The position numbers and the translations under genes are program-made. Positions 16,189 to 25,015 of a stretch of 64,000 nt of DNA are shown here, one piece after another (position 1 is the first letter of the stretch; every line of letters starts with the position of its first letter). Origin of the DNA: Streptomyces sp. CB00455 (GTDB taxonomy: Bacteria > Actinomycetota > Actinomycetes > Streptomycetales > Streptomycetaceae); NCBI RefSeq assembly GCF_001905445.1, contig NZ_LIVQ01000006.1, positions 310,001 to 374,000 of the forward strand, given 5' to 3'. A model generated the notes under the pieces. It searched no databases. It was not told the DNA's origin and was given only the letters and a program-made list of their open reading frames with translations.

Positions 16189-16397
16189 TACACGAGAAGG
16201 GAGGTGGTTCCCGAAATGTACGGAAACCGGACGCGTGAGGTGGCTGCGGGCTAAAGCGCCCGTCGTCGCACGCACCCAGTGCGGTGCCCGGCGGGAACGC
16301 CAGGCGCCAATCCCAAGCAGTCACCCGACCCGCGGGCTCGCCGGTACGTCCGGCCGGCTCCTCTCACTGCAGGAGAGGAACCAGAGCCCGCGGGTCG
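16189..16397 (+). ncRNA. putative standalone structured RNA with a leader ORF
   Basis: Downstream of a good promoter and a 12-codon ORF, the RNA can fold into successive elements. Hairpin 16271-16283 has CGCAC/GTGCG arms. Hairpin 16283-16308 pairs GGTGCC with GGCGCC outside and GGCG with CGCC inside, closing a GGAA tetraloop. A three-way-junction-like element spans 16326-16397: a 14-bp outer stem (CGACCCGCGGGCTC with its complement) encloses a CCGG/CCGG hairpin and a CCTCTC/GAGAGG hairpin. The next gene downstream, pdxH, is on the other strand, so this is not an ordinary 5' leader. It may be a small RNA, a dual-function RNA, or an attenuator-like remnant. Seen directly: promoter, ORF and pairing; function unknown. 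Confidence 0.5.
16216..16254 (+). CDS. 12-residue leader peptide MYGNRTREVAAG
   Basis: A very short ORF with a strong Shine-Dalgarno sequence (AAGGGAGGTGG, 16197-16207) and an ATG start at 16216, ending TAA at 16254. It lies between a promoter and several RNA hairpins. The codons show no run of one amino acid, unlike classical amino-acid attenuators. Whether it is translated is unproven; the quality of the ribosome-binding site is the main reason to list it. Confidence 0.45.
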   Translation: MYGNRTREVAAG

Positions 16398-16417
16398 CCT
16401 GCGTCTGCGCCCCCCGG

Positions 16418-16445
16418 CGCCCCGCCGGTCCACCACCGCGGGGCG
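16418..16445. terminator. hairpin downstream of pdxH
   Basis: Arms CGCCCCGC (16418-16425) and GCGGGGCG (16438-16445), 12-nt loop, 20 nt past the pdxH stop codon. It would also face plus-strand transcripts from the structured RNA locus. Confidence 0.55.
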
Positions 16446-16465
16446 GGCAGGACGGCGCCGCCCGG

Positions 16466-17128
16466 TCACGGGCAGAGGCGTTCGATCCGCCAGCCCGACG
16501 CCTCGCGCGTGTAGCGCAGGCGGTCGTGGAGACGGTTCTCGTGGCCCTGCCAGAACTCCACCTCCCGCGGGGTCACCCGCAGCCCGCCCCATTGCGGCGG
16601 CACGGGGACCTGTTCGCCCTGCGGGTAGCGGGCGGCCAGCTCGGCGTAGCGGCGGTCCAGCTCGTCGCGGGAGCCGATCACCGTGGACTGCTCGCTCGCC
16701 CACGCGCCCAGCTGCGAGCCGTGCGGGCGGGAGCGGAAGTAGGCCGCCGTCTCGTCCCGGCCGATGGGGGAGGCCGTGCCGGTGACGGCCACCTGACGGG
16801 CGATGGGGTGCCAGGGGAACAGCAGGGCGATGTGCGGGTTCTCGGCGAGTTCGCGGCCCTTGCGGGACCCGTAGTTCGTGAAGAACACGAAGCCGCCCTC
16901 GTCGAACTGCTTGAGCAGCACCGTGCGGGAGCTGGGCCGGCCGTCCGGGGTCGCCGTCGACACGATCATCGCGTTCGGTTCGAAGACGTGCGCGTCGGCG
17001 GCCTGCTGGAACCACCGGGCGAACTGCCGCATCGGGTCTGCGGCGAGGCTCTCCTCGGCGACGATCTCCGAGCGGTACTGCTCGCGCATGGTCGCGGGGT
17101 CAAGGTCCTGATCGGTCACGTCGGCCAT
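16466..17128 (-). CDS. pdxH: pyridoxine/pyridoxamine 5'-phosphate oxidase
   Basis: An FMN-dependent oxidase making pyridoxal 5'-phosphate. The 220 residues match the family length. Conserved segments are EPNAMIVSTATPDGRPSSRT, VLLKQFDEGGFVFFTNYGSR, and the C-terminal PPQWGGLRVTPREVEFWQG and RLHDRLRY stretch with substrate- and FMN-binding residues. The ATG at 17128 starts MADVTDQDLDPATMREQY. It diverges from the citrate synthase gene across about 200 bp. No other vitamin B6 gene is near. Confidence 0.95.
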   Translation of the reverse strand: MADVTDQDLDPATMREQYRSEIVAEESLAADPMRQFARWFQQAADAHVFEPNAMIVSTATPDGRPSSRTVLLKQFDEGGFVFFTNYGSRKGRELAENPHIALLFPWHPIARQVAVTGTASPIGRDETAAYFRSRPHGSQLGAWASEQSTVIGSRDELDRRYAELAARYPQGEQVPVPPQWGGLRVTPREVEFWQGHENRLHDRLRYTREASGWRIERLCP

Positions 17129-17327
17129 CCTGCCCCAGGAGCGCCGCCGGGGGTGTGCCGTATGTCACGCTTCCGCAGGCCAGCCGGAACGGACAAAATC
17201 TTGGGGCCGGTCCGACGGCCCCGCACGGGTGACCATCGGCCGCGCCGGGCATCAACGGGGATGACCGCGCCGGACCGCGAATCACGCCGGAAGCCGCGCG
17301 TGTTCGCACTATCTGAGGAGCCGCCTG

Positions 17328-18434
17328 ATGTCCGACTTCGTACCCGGGCTCGAAGGGGTCGTCGCGTTCGAGACCGAGATCGCCGAACCGGACAAGGAAG
17401 GCGGTTCGCTCCGCTACCGCGGCGTCGACATCGAAGACCTCGTCGGGCACGTCTCCTTCGGGAACGTGTGGGGTCTGCTGGTCGACGGCGCGTTCAACCC
17501 CGGGCTGCCGGCCGCGGAGCCCTTCCCGATCCCGGTCCACTCCGGCGACATCCGGGTCGACGTGCAGTCCGCGCTCGCCATGCTGGCCCCCGTGTGGGGT
17601 CTGAAACCGCTCCTGGACATCGACGAGCGCACCGCGCGCGACGACCTCGCCCGGGCCGCCGTCATGGCCCTGTCGTACGTCGCGCAGTCCGCGCGCGGCC
17701 AGGGCATGCCGATGGTGCCGCAGCGGGAGATCGACAAGGCCGAGTCCGTGGTCGAACGGTTCATGATCCGCTGGCGGGGCGAGCCGGATCCCCGGCACGT
17801 GAAGGCCGTCGACGCCTACTGGACCTCGGCCGCCGAACACGGCATGAACGCCTCCACCTTCACCGCCCGGGTGATCGCCTCGACCGGCGCGGACGTCGCG
17901 GCGGCGCTCTCGGGCGCGGTCGGCGCCATGTCGGGCCCCCTGCACGGCGGGGCGCCCTCCCGCGTGCTCGGCATGATCGAGGAGATCGAGCGCACCGGCG
18001 ACGCCGTGGCGTACGTGAAGAAGGCCCTGGACAAGGGCGAGCGGCTGATGGGCTTCGGGCACCGCGTCTACCGCGCCGAGGACCCCCGCGCGCGCGTGCT
18101 GCGGCGCACCGCCAAGGAGCTCGACGCCCCGCGCTACGAGGTGGCCGCGGCGCTGGAGAAGGCCGCGCTGGAGGAACTGCACGCGCGCCGCCCCGACCGG
18201 GTGCTGGCCACCAACGTGGAGTTCTGGGCGGCGATCATGCTGGACTTCGCGGAGGTCCCGGCGCACATGTTCACCTCCATGTTCAGCTGCGCCCGCACCG
18301 CCGGGTGGTCGGCCCACATCCTGGAGCAGAAGCGCACCGGCCGCCTGGTGCGCCCCTCGGCCCGCTACACCGGTCCCGGCCGGCGCGACCCGCGGGACAT
18401 CGAGGGCTACGCCGACATGGCCGAGACGGCCTGA
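17328..18434 (+). CDS. citrate synthase 2 family protein
   Basis: Condenses acetyl-CoA (or a related acyl-CoA) with oxaloacetate. The 368 residues include LRYRGVDIEDLV near the start, a conserved SGPLHGGAPSRVL segment with a catalytic His, and MGFGHRVYRAEDPRA with the second active-site His. Size fits the shorter bacterial citrate/2-methylcitrate synthase type, so methylcitrate activity cannot be excluded. The ATG at 17328 has GAGGAG upstream. It ends at strong hairpins facing the TetR gene. Confidence 0.9.
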   Translation: MSDFVPGLEGVVAFETEIAEPDKEGGSLRYRGVDIEDLVGHVSFGNVWGLLVDGAFNPGLPAAEPFPIPVHSGDIRVDVQSALAMLAPVWGLKPLLDIDERTARDDLARAAVMALSYVAQSARGQGMPMVPQREIDKAESVVERFMIRWRGEPDPRHVKAVDAYWTSAAEHGMNASTFTARVIASTGADVAAALSGAVGAMSGPLHGGAPSRVLGMIEEIERTGDAVAYVKKALDKGERLMGFGHRVYRAEDPRARVLRRTAKELDAPRYEVAAALEKAALEELHARRPDRVLATNVEFWAAIMLDFAEVPAHMFTSMFSCARTAGWSAHILEQKRTGRLVRPSARYTGPGRRDPRDIEGYADMAETA

Positions 18435-18474
18435 CCCGCGCGCCGAAAAGGGCGCGAGTCCGCGTTGCGCGCGC

Positions 18475-18521
18475 ACGCCGAGGGCGCCGTGTCCCCTGCC
18501 GGGGCGCGCCGCCCTCGGCGT
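18475..18521. terminator. bidirectional terminator between citrate synthase and TetR gene
   Basis: A 12-bp perfect stem (18475-18486 with 18510-18521; arm ACGCCGAGGGCG) encloses a smaller CCCC/GGGG hairpin. A second small hairpin with a GAAAAG loop lies just before it at 18439-18456. Both sit between convergent stop codons. Confidence 0.78.
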
Positions 18522-18537
18522 CGGGCGCCGCGGCCGG

Positions 18538-19233
18538 TCACGGCGCCCCCCGGTCCAGGGCGGCGTCCAGGATGCGCGCCCACTGCGCGACGACGCGGGC
18601 GCGGCGGCCCGTGTCGTCGGTGAGGACGTTGGCCAGCCCCAGGCCGCGGGCCATGTCGAGGAGCCCCTGCACGGTCTCCCGGACGCCCGGGACGGACTCG
18701 TCCGCGTTCAGCAGCTCCACCGCGATGCGGTGCGTCTCGCGGCCCACGCGGCCCTCCAGCTCGGTGACCTGGGGGCGCAGCTGCTCCTCGTTGGAGGCGG
18801 CGACCCACAGCTGGAGCGCGGCCCGGAAGAGGGTGCCGGTGTACAGGTCCACGAGGGCTTCCACGACGGCGGTGCGGGCGGCCGGCCCGGCATGGAACAG
18901 TTCGCGCAGCGCGGTGGACCGCTCCTCCGCCACGTACGCGACGGCCGCGGTGAACAGGTCCTCACGGGTGGGGAAGTGGTGCTGGGCCGCGCCCCGGGAC
19001 ACGCCGGCCCGCTCGGCGACGACGGCGACGGTCGAGCCCGCCCAGCCGTGTTCGGCCAGGCAGGAGACGGCCGCCTCCAGGAGGTGGCGGCGGGTCACGC
19101 GGCTGCGCGCCTGCTTGGGGCCCTGTGCGGGGCTCTGCCTGGCACCCTGCGCGGGGCTCTGCGCGGCGTCCTGCGGGGGGCCCTGCCCGGCGTCCTGCCC
19201 GGCGTCCTGCGCGGGGCCGGTCACAGCGACCAT
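18538..19233 (-). CDS. TetR-family regulator of the acyl-CoA catabolic locus
   Basis: A 231-residue repressor-type protein. A helix-turn-helix lies at about residues 45-90 (STVAVVAERAGVSRGAAQHH, then FPTREDLF), followed by an all-helical ligand domain. The first 40 residues are an odd Gln/Ala/Gly/Pro-rich repeat segment coded by GC-rich 15-nt DNA repeats (about 19120-19210). The ATG at 19233 overlaps the preceding enoyl-CoA hydratase gene by 13 nt, tying it to the operon. Probably it senses an acyl-CoA or free acid of the pathway and controls the candidate operator at 27891-27902. Confidence 0.85.
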   Translation of the reverse strand: MVAVTGPAQDAGQDAGQGPPQDAAQSPAQGARQSPAQGPKQARSRVTRRHLLEAAVSCLAEHGWAGSTVAVVAERAGVSRGAAQHHFPTREDLFTAAVAYVAEERSTALRELFHAGPAARTAVVEALVDLYTGTLFRAALQLWVAASNEEQLRPQVTELEGRVGRETHRIAVELLNADESVPGVRETVQGLLDMARGLGLANVLTDDTGRRARVVAQWARILDAALDRGAP

Positions 19234-19958
19234 GACGGGTCCCGGCGCTCGAAGCGGGCGGTGATGCCCTCGCGGGCCTCGGCGGAGGCGAAGAGTCCGG
19301 CGGACAGCTCCGTCAGGCGGGCGCCGTCGCGGTCCAGGGCCTCGCGGACGGCGGCGGCGGTCAGCGCCTTGGTGGCGGCCAGGCCCTGCAGGGATGCCTT
19401 GCGCAGGCCCGCGAGGACGGGCTCCAGGGCCGCGTCGACGTCGTCGGCGTGGAGGGTGAGCAGGCCGATCCGGGCCGCCTCGGCGGCATCGAAGCGCTCG
19501 GCGGTCAGGAAGTAGCGGGCGGCGGCGCGCGGGTCGAGGCGCGGGAGCAGCGGCATGGAGATCACGGCGGGGGCCAGGCCCAGGTGGGTCTCGGTGAAGG
19601 CGTAGGAGGACTGCGGCCCGGCGGCGGCGACGTCGCAGACGCCGAGCAGGCCGAGGCCGCCGGCGCGGACGTGGCCGGTGACGCGGGCGAGGACCGGCTT
19701 GGGCAGGCCGGCGACCTCACGGAGCAGGGCGAGGAAGTCGGCCGGATCGCAGGGGGCCTTGAGGTCGGCGCCGGCGCAGAAGGTGGTGCCGGTGTGGGTG
19801 AGGACGACGGCCCGGACGGCGGGGTCAGCCCCGGTCTCGGCGAGGGCCGCGCGCAGCCCGGCGACGAGGTCCGCGGAGAGGGCGTTGCGGTTGGCCGGGG
19901 AGTCCAGGGTGAGGGTGGTGACGCCGGTGGTGTGGGCGGCGTGCACGAGTAGGGCCAT
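19221..19958 (-). CDS. enoyl-CoA hydratase/isomerase family protein
   Basis: A 245-residue crotonase-fold enzyme. The oxyanion-hole motif is FCAGADLKAP, and the second conserved loop contains VRAGGLGLLGVCDVAAAG; ETHLGLAPAVISMPL follows with a conserved acidic residue. In Atu/Liu-type pathways a crotonase hydrates the carboxylated enoyl-CoA (as AtuE or LiuC). The ATG at 19958 has GGAGGAG 6 nt upstream. It lies after a 349-bp repeat-bearing gap downstream of the acyl-CoA dehydrogenase gene and overlaps the TetR gene. Confidence 0.88.
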   Translation of the reverse strand: MALLVHAAHTTGVTTLTLDSPANRNALSADLVAGLRAALAETGADPAVRAVVLTHTGTTFCAGADLKAPCDPADFLALLREVAGLPKPVLARVTGHVRAGGLGLLGVCDVAAAGPQSSYAFTETHLGLAPAVISMPLLPRLDPRAAARYFLTAERFDAAEAARIGLLTLHADDVDAALEPVLAGLRKASLQGLAATKALTAAAVREALDRDGARLTELSAGLFASAEAREGITARFERRDPSWSL

Positions 19959-20011
19959 GTCTCCTCCGGAGGGGGTGGGCGGGTGGGGCGGTTCCTCCCC
20001 AGGGAGGGTAT

Positions 20012-20230
20012 GCCGGGGCCCCTGCGGGGGGCTCGGCGGTCCTGGGTGAGCCGGGTCCCGGGGCCGGTCAGGCACCACGTCCCGCGCCGGAGCCCCTGCG
20101 TGGGGGCTCGGCGGGCCTGGGTGAGCCGGGTCCCGGGGCCGGTTCGGGGCCACGTCCCGCGCCGGAGCCCCTGCGGGGGGCTCGGCGGTCCTGGGAGAGC
20201 CGGGTCCCGGGGCCGGTTCCGTGTCGGGGG
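20012..20230. repeat. 74/75-bp tandem intergenic repeat, three copies (third partial)
   Basis: Units begin at 20012, 20086 and 20161. Each starts GCCGG(A/G)GCCCCTGCG, contains a GAGCCCC...GGGGCTC hairpin, then GAGCCGGGTCCCGGGGCC, and ends near CACGTCCCGC. The third copy fades after about 66 bp. The array fills most of the 349-bp gap (19959-20307) between the acyl-CoA dehydrogenase and hydratase genes; I see no gene in the gap. Confidence 0.9.
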
Positions 20231-20307
20231 CCCTGGGGGATCGGAGCCGGCGGTGGCCTCGAACGCCGGGACCGGGCTGATCGGCGAGACGTCCCCGGGC
20301 GGCGTGG

Positions 20308-21483
20308 TCAGTAGGACTTGGGGAGCCCCAGGGTCTGGTGGGAGACGAAGTTGAGGATCATCTCGCGGCTGACGGGGGCGATGCGGGCAACGCGGGAGGC
20401 AGTGATGAGGGAGGCGAGGCCGTACTCCCGGGTGAGGCCGTTACCGCCCAGAGTGTGGACCGACTGGTCCACCGCCCGCACACAGGCCTCCGCGGCCGCG
20501 TACTTGGCCATGTTCGCGGCCTCCCCCGCCCCCATGTCGTCGCCCTCGTCGTAGAGTCGGGCCGCCTTCTGCATCATCAGCCGGGCCAGTTCCAGCTCGA
20601 TGTGGGCGGCCGCGAGGGGGTGGGCCACGGCCTGGTGGGCGCCGATGGGTTCCTTCCACACCTGGCGGGTCCTGGCGTAGTCGACGGCCTTGGCGACGGC
20701 GTACCGGCCCATCCCGATGGCGAAGGCGGCCGTCATGATCCGCTCGGGGTTGAGGCCTGCGAACAGCTGGAGCAGGCCGGCGTCCTCGTCCCCGACGAGG
20801 GCGTCGGCGGGCAGCCGCACATCGTCCAGGACCAGTTCCCACTGCTTCTCGGCGGCCTGCAGCTCCATCTCGATGAGCGTGCGCGAGAAGCCCGGCGTGT
20901 CCCTCGGGACGATGAACAGGCAGGGCTTCAGGCGGCCGCTCCGCGCGTCCTCGGTACGGCCCACGATCAGGGTGGCGTCGGCGATGTCGACGCCGGAAAT
21001 GAAGACCTTCCGGCCGGTCAGCACCCACGCGTCGCCGTCGCGGCGGGCCGTGGTGGTGATCCGGTGGGAGTTGGACCCGGCGTCGGGTTCGGTGATGCCG
21101 AAGGCCATGGTGCGGGTGCCGTCGGCGAGCCCGGGGAGCCATGCCCGCTTCTGCGCGTCGGTGCCGAAGCGGGCGATCACCGTGCCGCAGATGGCCGGTG
21201 AGACGACCATCATCAGGAGCGGGCAGCCGGCGGCCCCGAGTTCTTCGAGGACGATGGACAGTTCGGTGATGCCGCCGCCCCCGCCGCCGTACTCCTCGGG
21301 CAGGTTGACGCCGAGGTAGCCCAGCTCGGCGGCATCGGCCCACAGCTCGTCGGGGTGGCCGCCCTCGCGGGCGAGGCGGGCGAGGTACTCGCGACCGTAG
21401 CGCCGGCCCAGGGCGGCGACCGCCTTGCGCAGGTCCTGGTGTTCCCGGGTCTCTGAAACGGTGGTGCCGGTGGTGGAGCTCAT
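20308..21483 (-). CDS. acyl-CoA dehydrogenase
   Basis: A 391-residue FAD enzyme of the acyl-CoA dehydrogenase family. Segments read: an N-terminal helical domain, FGITEPDAGSNSH with GRKVFISGVDIAD (FAD/substrate sheet), and a C-terminal helical domain with GGNGLTREYGLASLITASR. It should introduce the alpha-beta double bond into the acyl-CoA of this pathway (AtuD/LiuA role). The ATG at 21483 overlaps the stop of the biotin carboxylase gene by 4 nt. Substrate chain type cannot be read directly. Confidence 0.92.
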   Translation of the reverse strand: MSSTTGTTVSETREHQDLRKAVAALGRRYGREYLARLAREGGHPDELWADAAELGYLGVNLPEEYGGGGGGITELSIVLEELGAAGCPLLMMVVSPAICGTVIARFGTDAQKRAWLPGLADGTRTMAFGITEPDAGSNSHRITTTARRDGDAWVLTGRKVFISGVDIADATLIVGRTEDARSGRLKPCLFIVPRDTPGFSRTLIEMELQAAEKQWELVLDDVRLPADALVGDEDAGLLQLFAGLNPERIMTAAFAIGMGRYAVAKAVDYARTRQVWKEPIGAHQAVAHPLAAAHIELELARLMMQKAARLYDEGDDMGAGEAANMAKYAAAEACVRAVDQSVHTLGGNGLTREYGLASLITASRVARIAPVSREMILNFVSHQTLGLPKSY

Positions 21484-23408
21484 GCTTGCGTTTCCTCCTG
21501 TGCTTCCTGGACCACGGCGAGCAGGGCGCCGAATTCGACCTGTTGGCCGGTCGCGGCGTGGAGCGCGGTGAGCGTGCCGGAGGCGGGAGCGAGGATGCGG
21601 TGCTCCATCTTCATGGCCTCCAGCCACAGCAGCGGCTGCCCGGCGGTGACGGGGCTGCCGGGGGCGAGGCCCTCGGCGACGCGGACGACGGTGCCGGGCA
21701 TGGGAGCGAGCAGCGAGCCCGGTGCGGTGCGGTCCTCGGGGTCGGTGAACCGGGGCACGGGGGTCAGGGTGTGGGAGCCGCCGAAGGCCGAGTCGACGTA
21801 GACCTCCGTCTTGTTCGCAGGGTGTTTCACGTGAAACACGCGCCGGACGCCGTCCACTTCGAGAAGGACGCGCTCCCGCCCGGCGGACAGGACCCGGACA
21901 CCGGGGTGGTCCACCGGCTGGTGGCGGACCTCGTACTCGGTCCCCGCGGCGGTGTAGCGGCGGGTCTGCGGCTGCGAGCGGACGTTGCGCCAGCCGCCGA
22001 GACGGGCGGCGAGGGGGGCGCCCGGGGCCGGGGCCGCCTCCGCGAGGGCGGCGGCGAGGGCGGCCAGGGTGGCGTCCGGTGCGCCGGCGGTCAGGGCTTC
22101 GAGGTGGCGCTCGTAGAAGCCGGTGTCGAGTTGCGCGGCCACGAAGTCCGGGTGGCGCAGCGACCGTACGAGGAGCTCACGGTTGGTGGTGAGCCCGTGG
22201 ATGCGGGCTCCGGCGAGGGCGGCCGCGAGGACGCGCACGGCCTCGGTCCGGGTCGGGGCGTGGGCGACGACCTTGGCGAGCATGGGGTCGTAGTGGATGC
22301 CGACGGTGTCCCCGTCGGTGAAGCCGGTGTCCACGCGAACGCCGCCGGGGACGGCGAGGGTGTGCAGGACGCCCGTCTGGGGACGCCAGTCCCGGGCGGG
22401 GTCCTCGGCGTAGAGGCGGGCTTCGACGGCGTGGCCGACGGGCTCCGGGGGTAGCGGGGGCAGGGCCGCGCCCTCGGCGACGCGCAGTTGCAGGGCGACG
22501 AGGTCGAGGCCGAAGACGGCTTCGGTGACCGGGTGTTCGACCTGGAGTCGGGTGTTCATCTCCAGGAAGCGGGCGCGCCCGTCGGCGGTGACGAGGAACT
22601 CCACGGTGCCCGCGCCCTCGTACGACACGGCGCGGGCGGCGGCGACGGCGGCCTCGTGCAGGGTGGTGCGCAGGGCAGCGGGGAGGCCGGGGGCCGGGGA
22701 CTCCTCGATGACCTTCTGGTGGCGCCGCTGGAGGGAGCAGTCGCGGGTGCCCAGCGCCCAGACGGTGCCGTGGGCGTCGGCGAGGATCTGCACCTCGACG
22801 TGGCGGCCGCGTTCCACGTAGGGCTCGGCGAAGACCTCGCCGTCGCCGAAGGCGGAACGGGCCTCGGCGGAGGCGGCTCGCCACTCCTGCTCCAGGGAGC
22901 CGAGGTCGCGGACCACGCGCATGCCGCGTCCGCCGCCGCCGGCGGCGGCCTTGAGGAGGAGGGGGAAGTCGGCGGTGGTGGCGGTGGCCGGGTCGACGGG
23001 TTCCAGGAGCGGGACTCCGGCGGCCCGCATCAGCTCCTTGGCGCGGGTCTTGGAGGCCATGGCCTCGATGGCTTCGGGGGGCGGGCCGATCCAGGTCAGG
23101 CCGGCGGCCCGGACCTCGCGGGCGAAGCCGGCGTTCTCGGAGAGGAAGCCGTAGCCGGGGTGGACGGCATCGGCCCCGGCGGCCAGCGCGGCCTTGATGA
23201 TCAGGTCGCCGCGCAGGTAGGTGTCGGCGGGAGCGGCTCCCGGCAGGCGTACGGCCGCGTCGGCGTCGCGTACGTGCAGGGCGTTCTCGTCGGGGTCGGA
23301 GTGGACGGCGACGGTGGCCAGGCCGAGGGCGCGGGCGGTGCGGAAGACGCGGACGGCGATCTCACCGCGGTTGGCGACGAGGACGGAGTTCAAGGGTGTA
23401 CGGGTCAT
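21480..23408 (-). CDS. acyl-CoA carboxylase biotin-containing subunit (biotin carboxylase + BCCP)
   Basis: A 642-residue alpha subunit of an acyl-CoA carboxylase. The biotin carboxylase part (about 1-445) contains VLVANRGEIAVRVFRTARAL, the glycine-rich ATP loop KAAAGGGGRGMRVV and FLEMNTRLQVEHPVTE. A linker follows, then a C-terminal biotinyl domain with the modified lysine in EAMKMEH. Layout matches AtuF/LiuD, PccA or MccA. The start ATG 23408 is 8 nt after the carboxyltransferase stop; an in-frame GTG at 23420 would overlap that stop. The gene carries a perfect parS palindrome read as codons for VFHVKH. Confidence 0.93.
   Translation of the reverse strand: MTRTPLNSVLVANRGEIAVRVFRTARALGLATVAVHSDPDENALHVRDADAAVRLPGAAPADTYLRGDLIIKAALAAGADAVHPGYGFLSENAGFAREVRAAGLTWIGPPPEAIEAMASKTRAKELMRAAGVPLLEPVDPATATTADFPLLLKAAAGGGGRGMRVVRDLGSLEQEWRAASAEARSAFGDGEVFAEPYVERGRHVEVQILADAHGTVWALGTRDCSLQRRHQKVIEESPAPGLPAALRTTLHEAAVAAARAVSYEGAGTVEFLVTADGRARFLEMNTRLQVEHPVTEAVFGLDLVALQLRVAEGAALPPLPPEPVGHAVEARLYAEDPARDWRPQTGVLHTLAVPGGVRVDTGFTDGDTVGIHYDPMLAKVVAHAPTRTEAVRVLAAALAGARIHGLTTNRELLVRSLRHPDFVAAQLDTGFYERHLEALTAGAPDATLAALAAALAEAAPAPGAPLAARLGGWRNVRSQPQTRRYTAAGTEYEVRHQPVDHPGVRVLSAGRERVLLEVDGVRRVFHVKHPANKTEVYVDSAFGGSHTLTPVPRFTDPEDRTAPGSLLAPMPGTVVRVAEGLAPGSPVTAGQPLLWLEAMKMEHRILAPASGTLTALHAATGQQVEFGALLAVVQEAQEETQA
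21822..21839. other. parS centromere site (ParB-binding palindrome)
   Basis: GTGTTTCACGTGAAACAC is an 18-bp perfect palindrome containing the established Streptomyces/Bacillus parS core TGTTTCACGTGAAACA without mismatch. It lies inside the biotin carboxylase gene and encodes part of VFHVKH. ParB is known to load at such sites to organise the origin region during sporulation. Binding here is inferred from the perfect match. Confidence 0.9.
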
Positions 23409-23416
23409 GTGCGGGC

Positions 23417-25011
<1,595 letters not shown>

Positions 25012-25015
<4 letters not shown>

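Noticed and set aside
16154..19264. 1036-codon plus-strand open frame
   Set aside because: Antisense to pdxH and TetR and out of frame with citrate synthase; no domain is recognisable.
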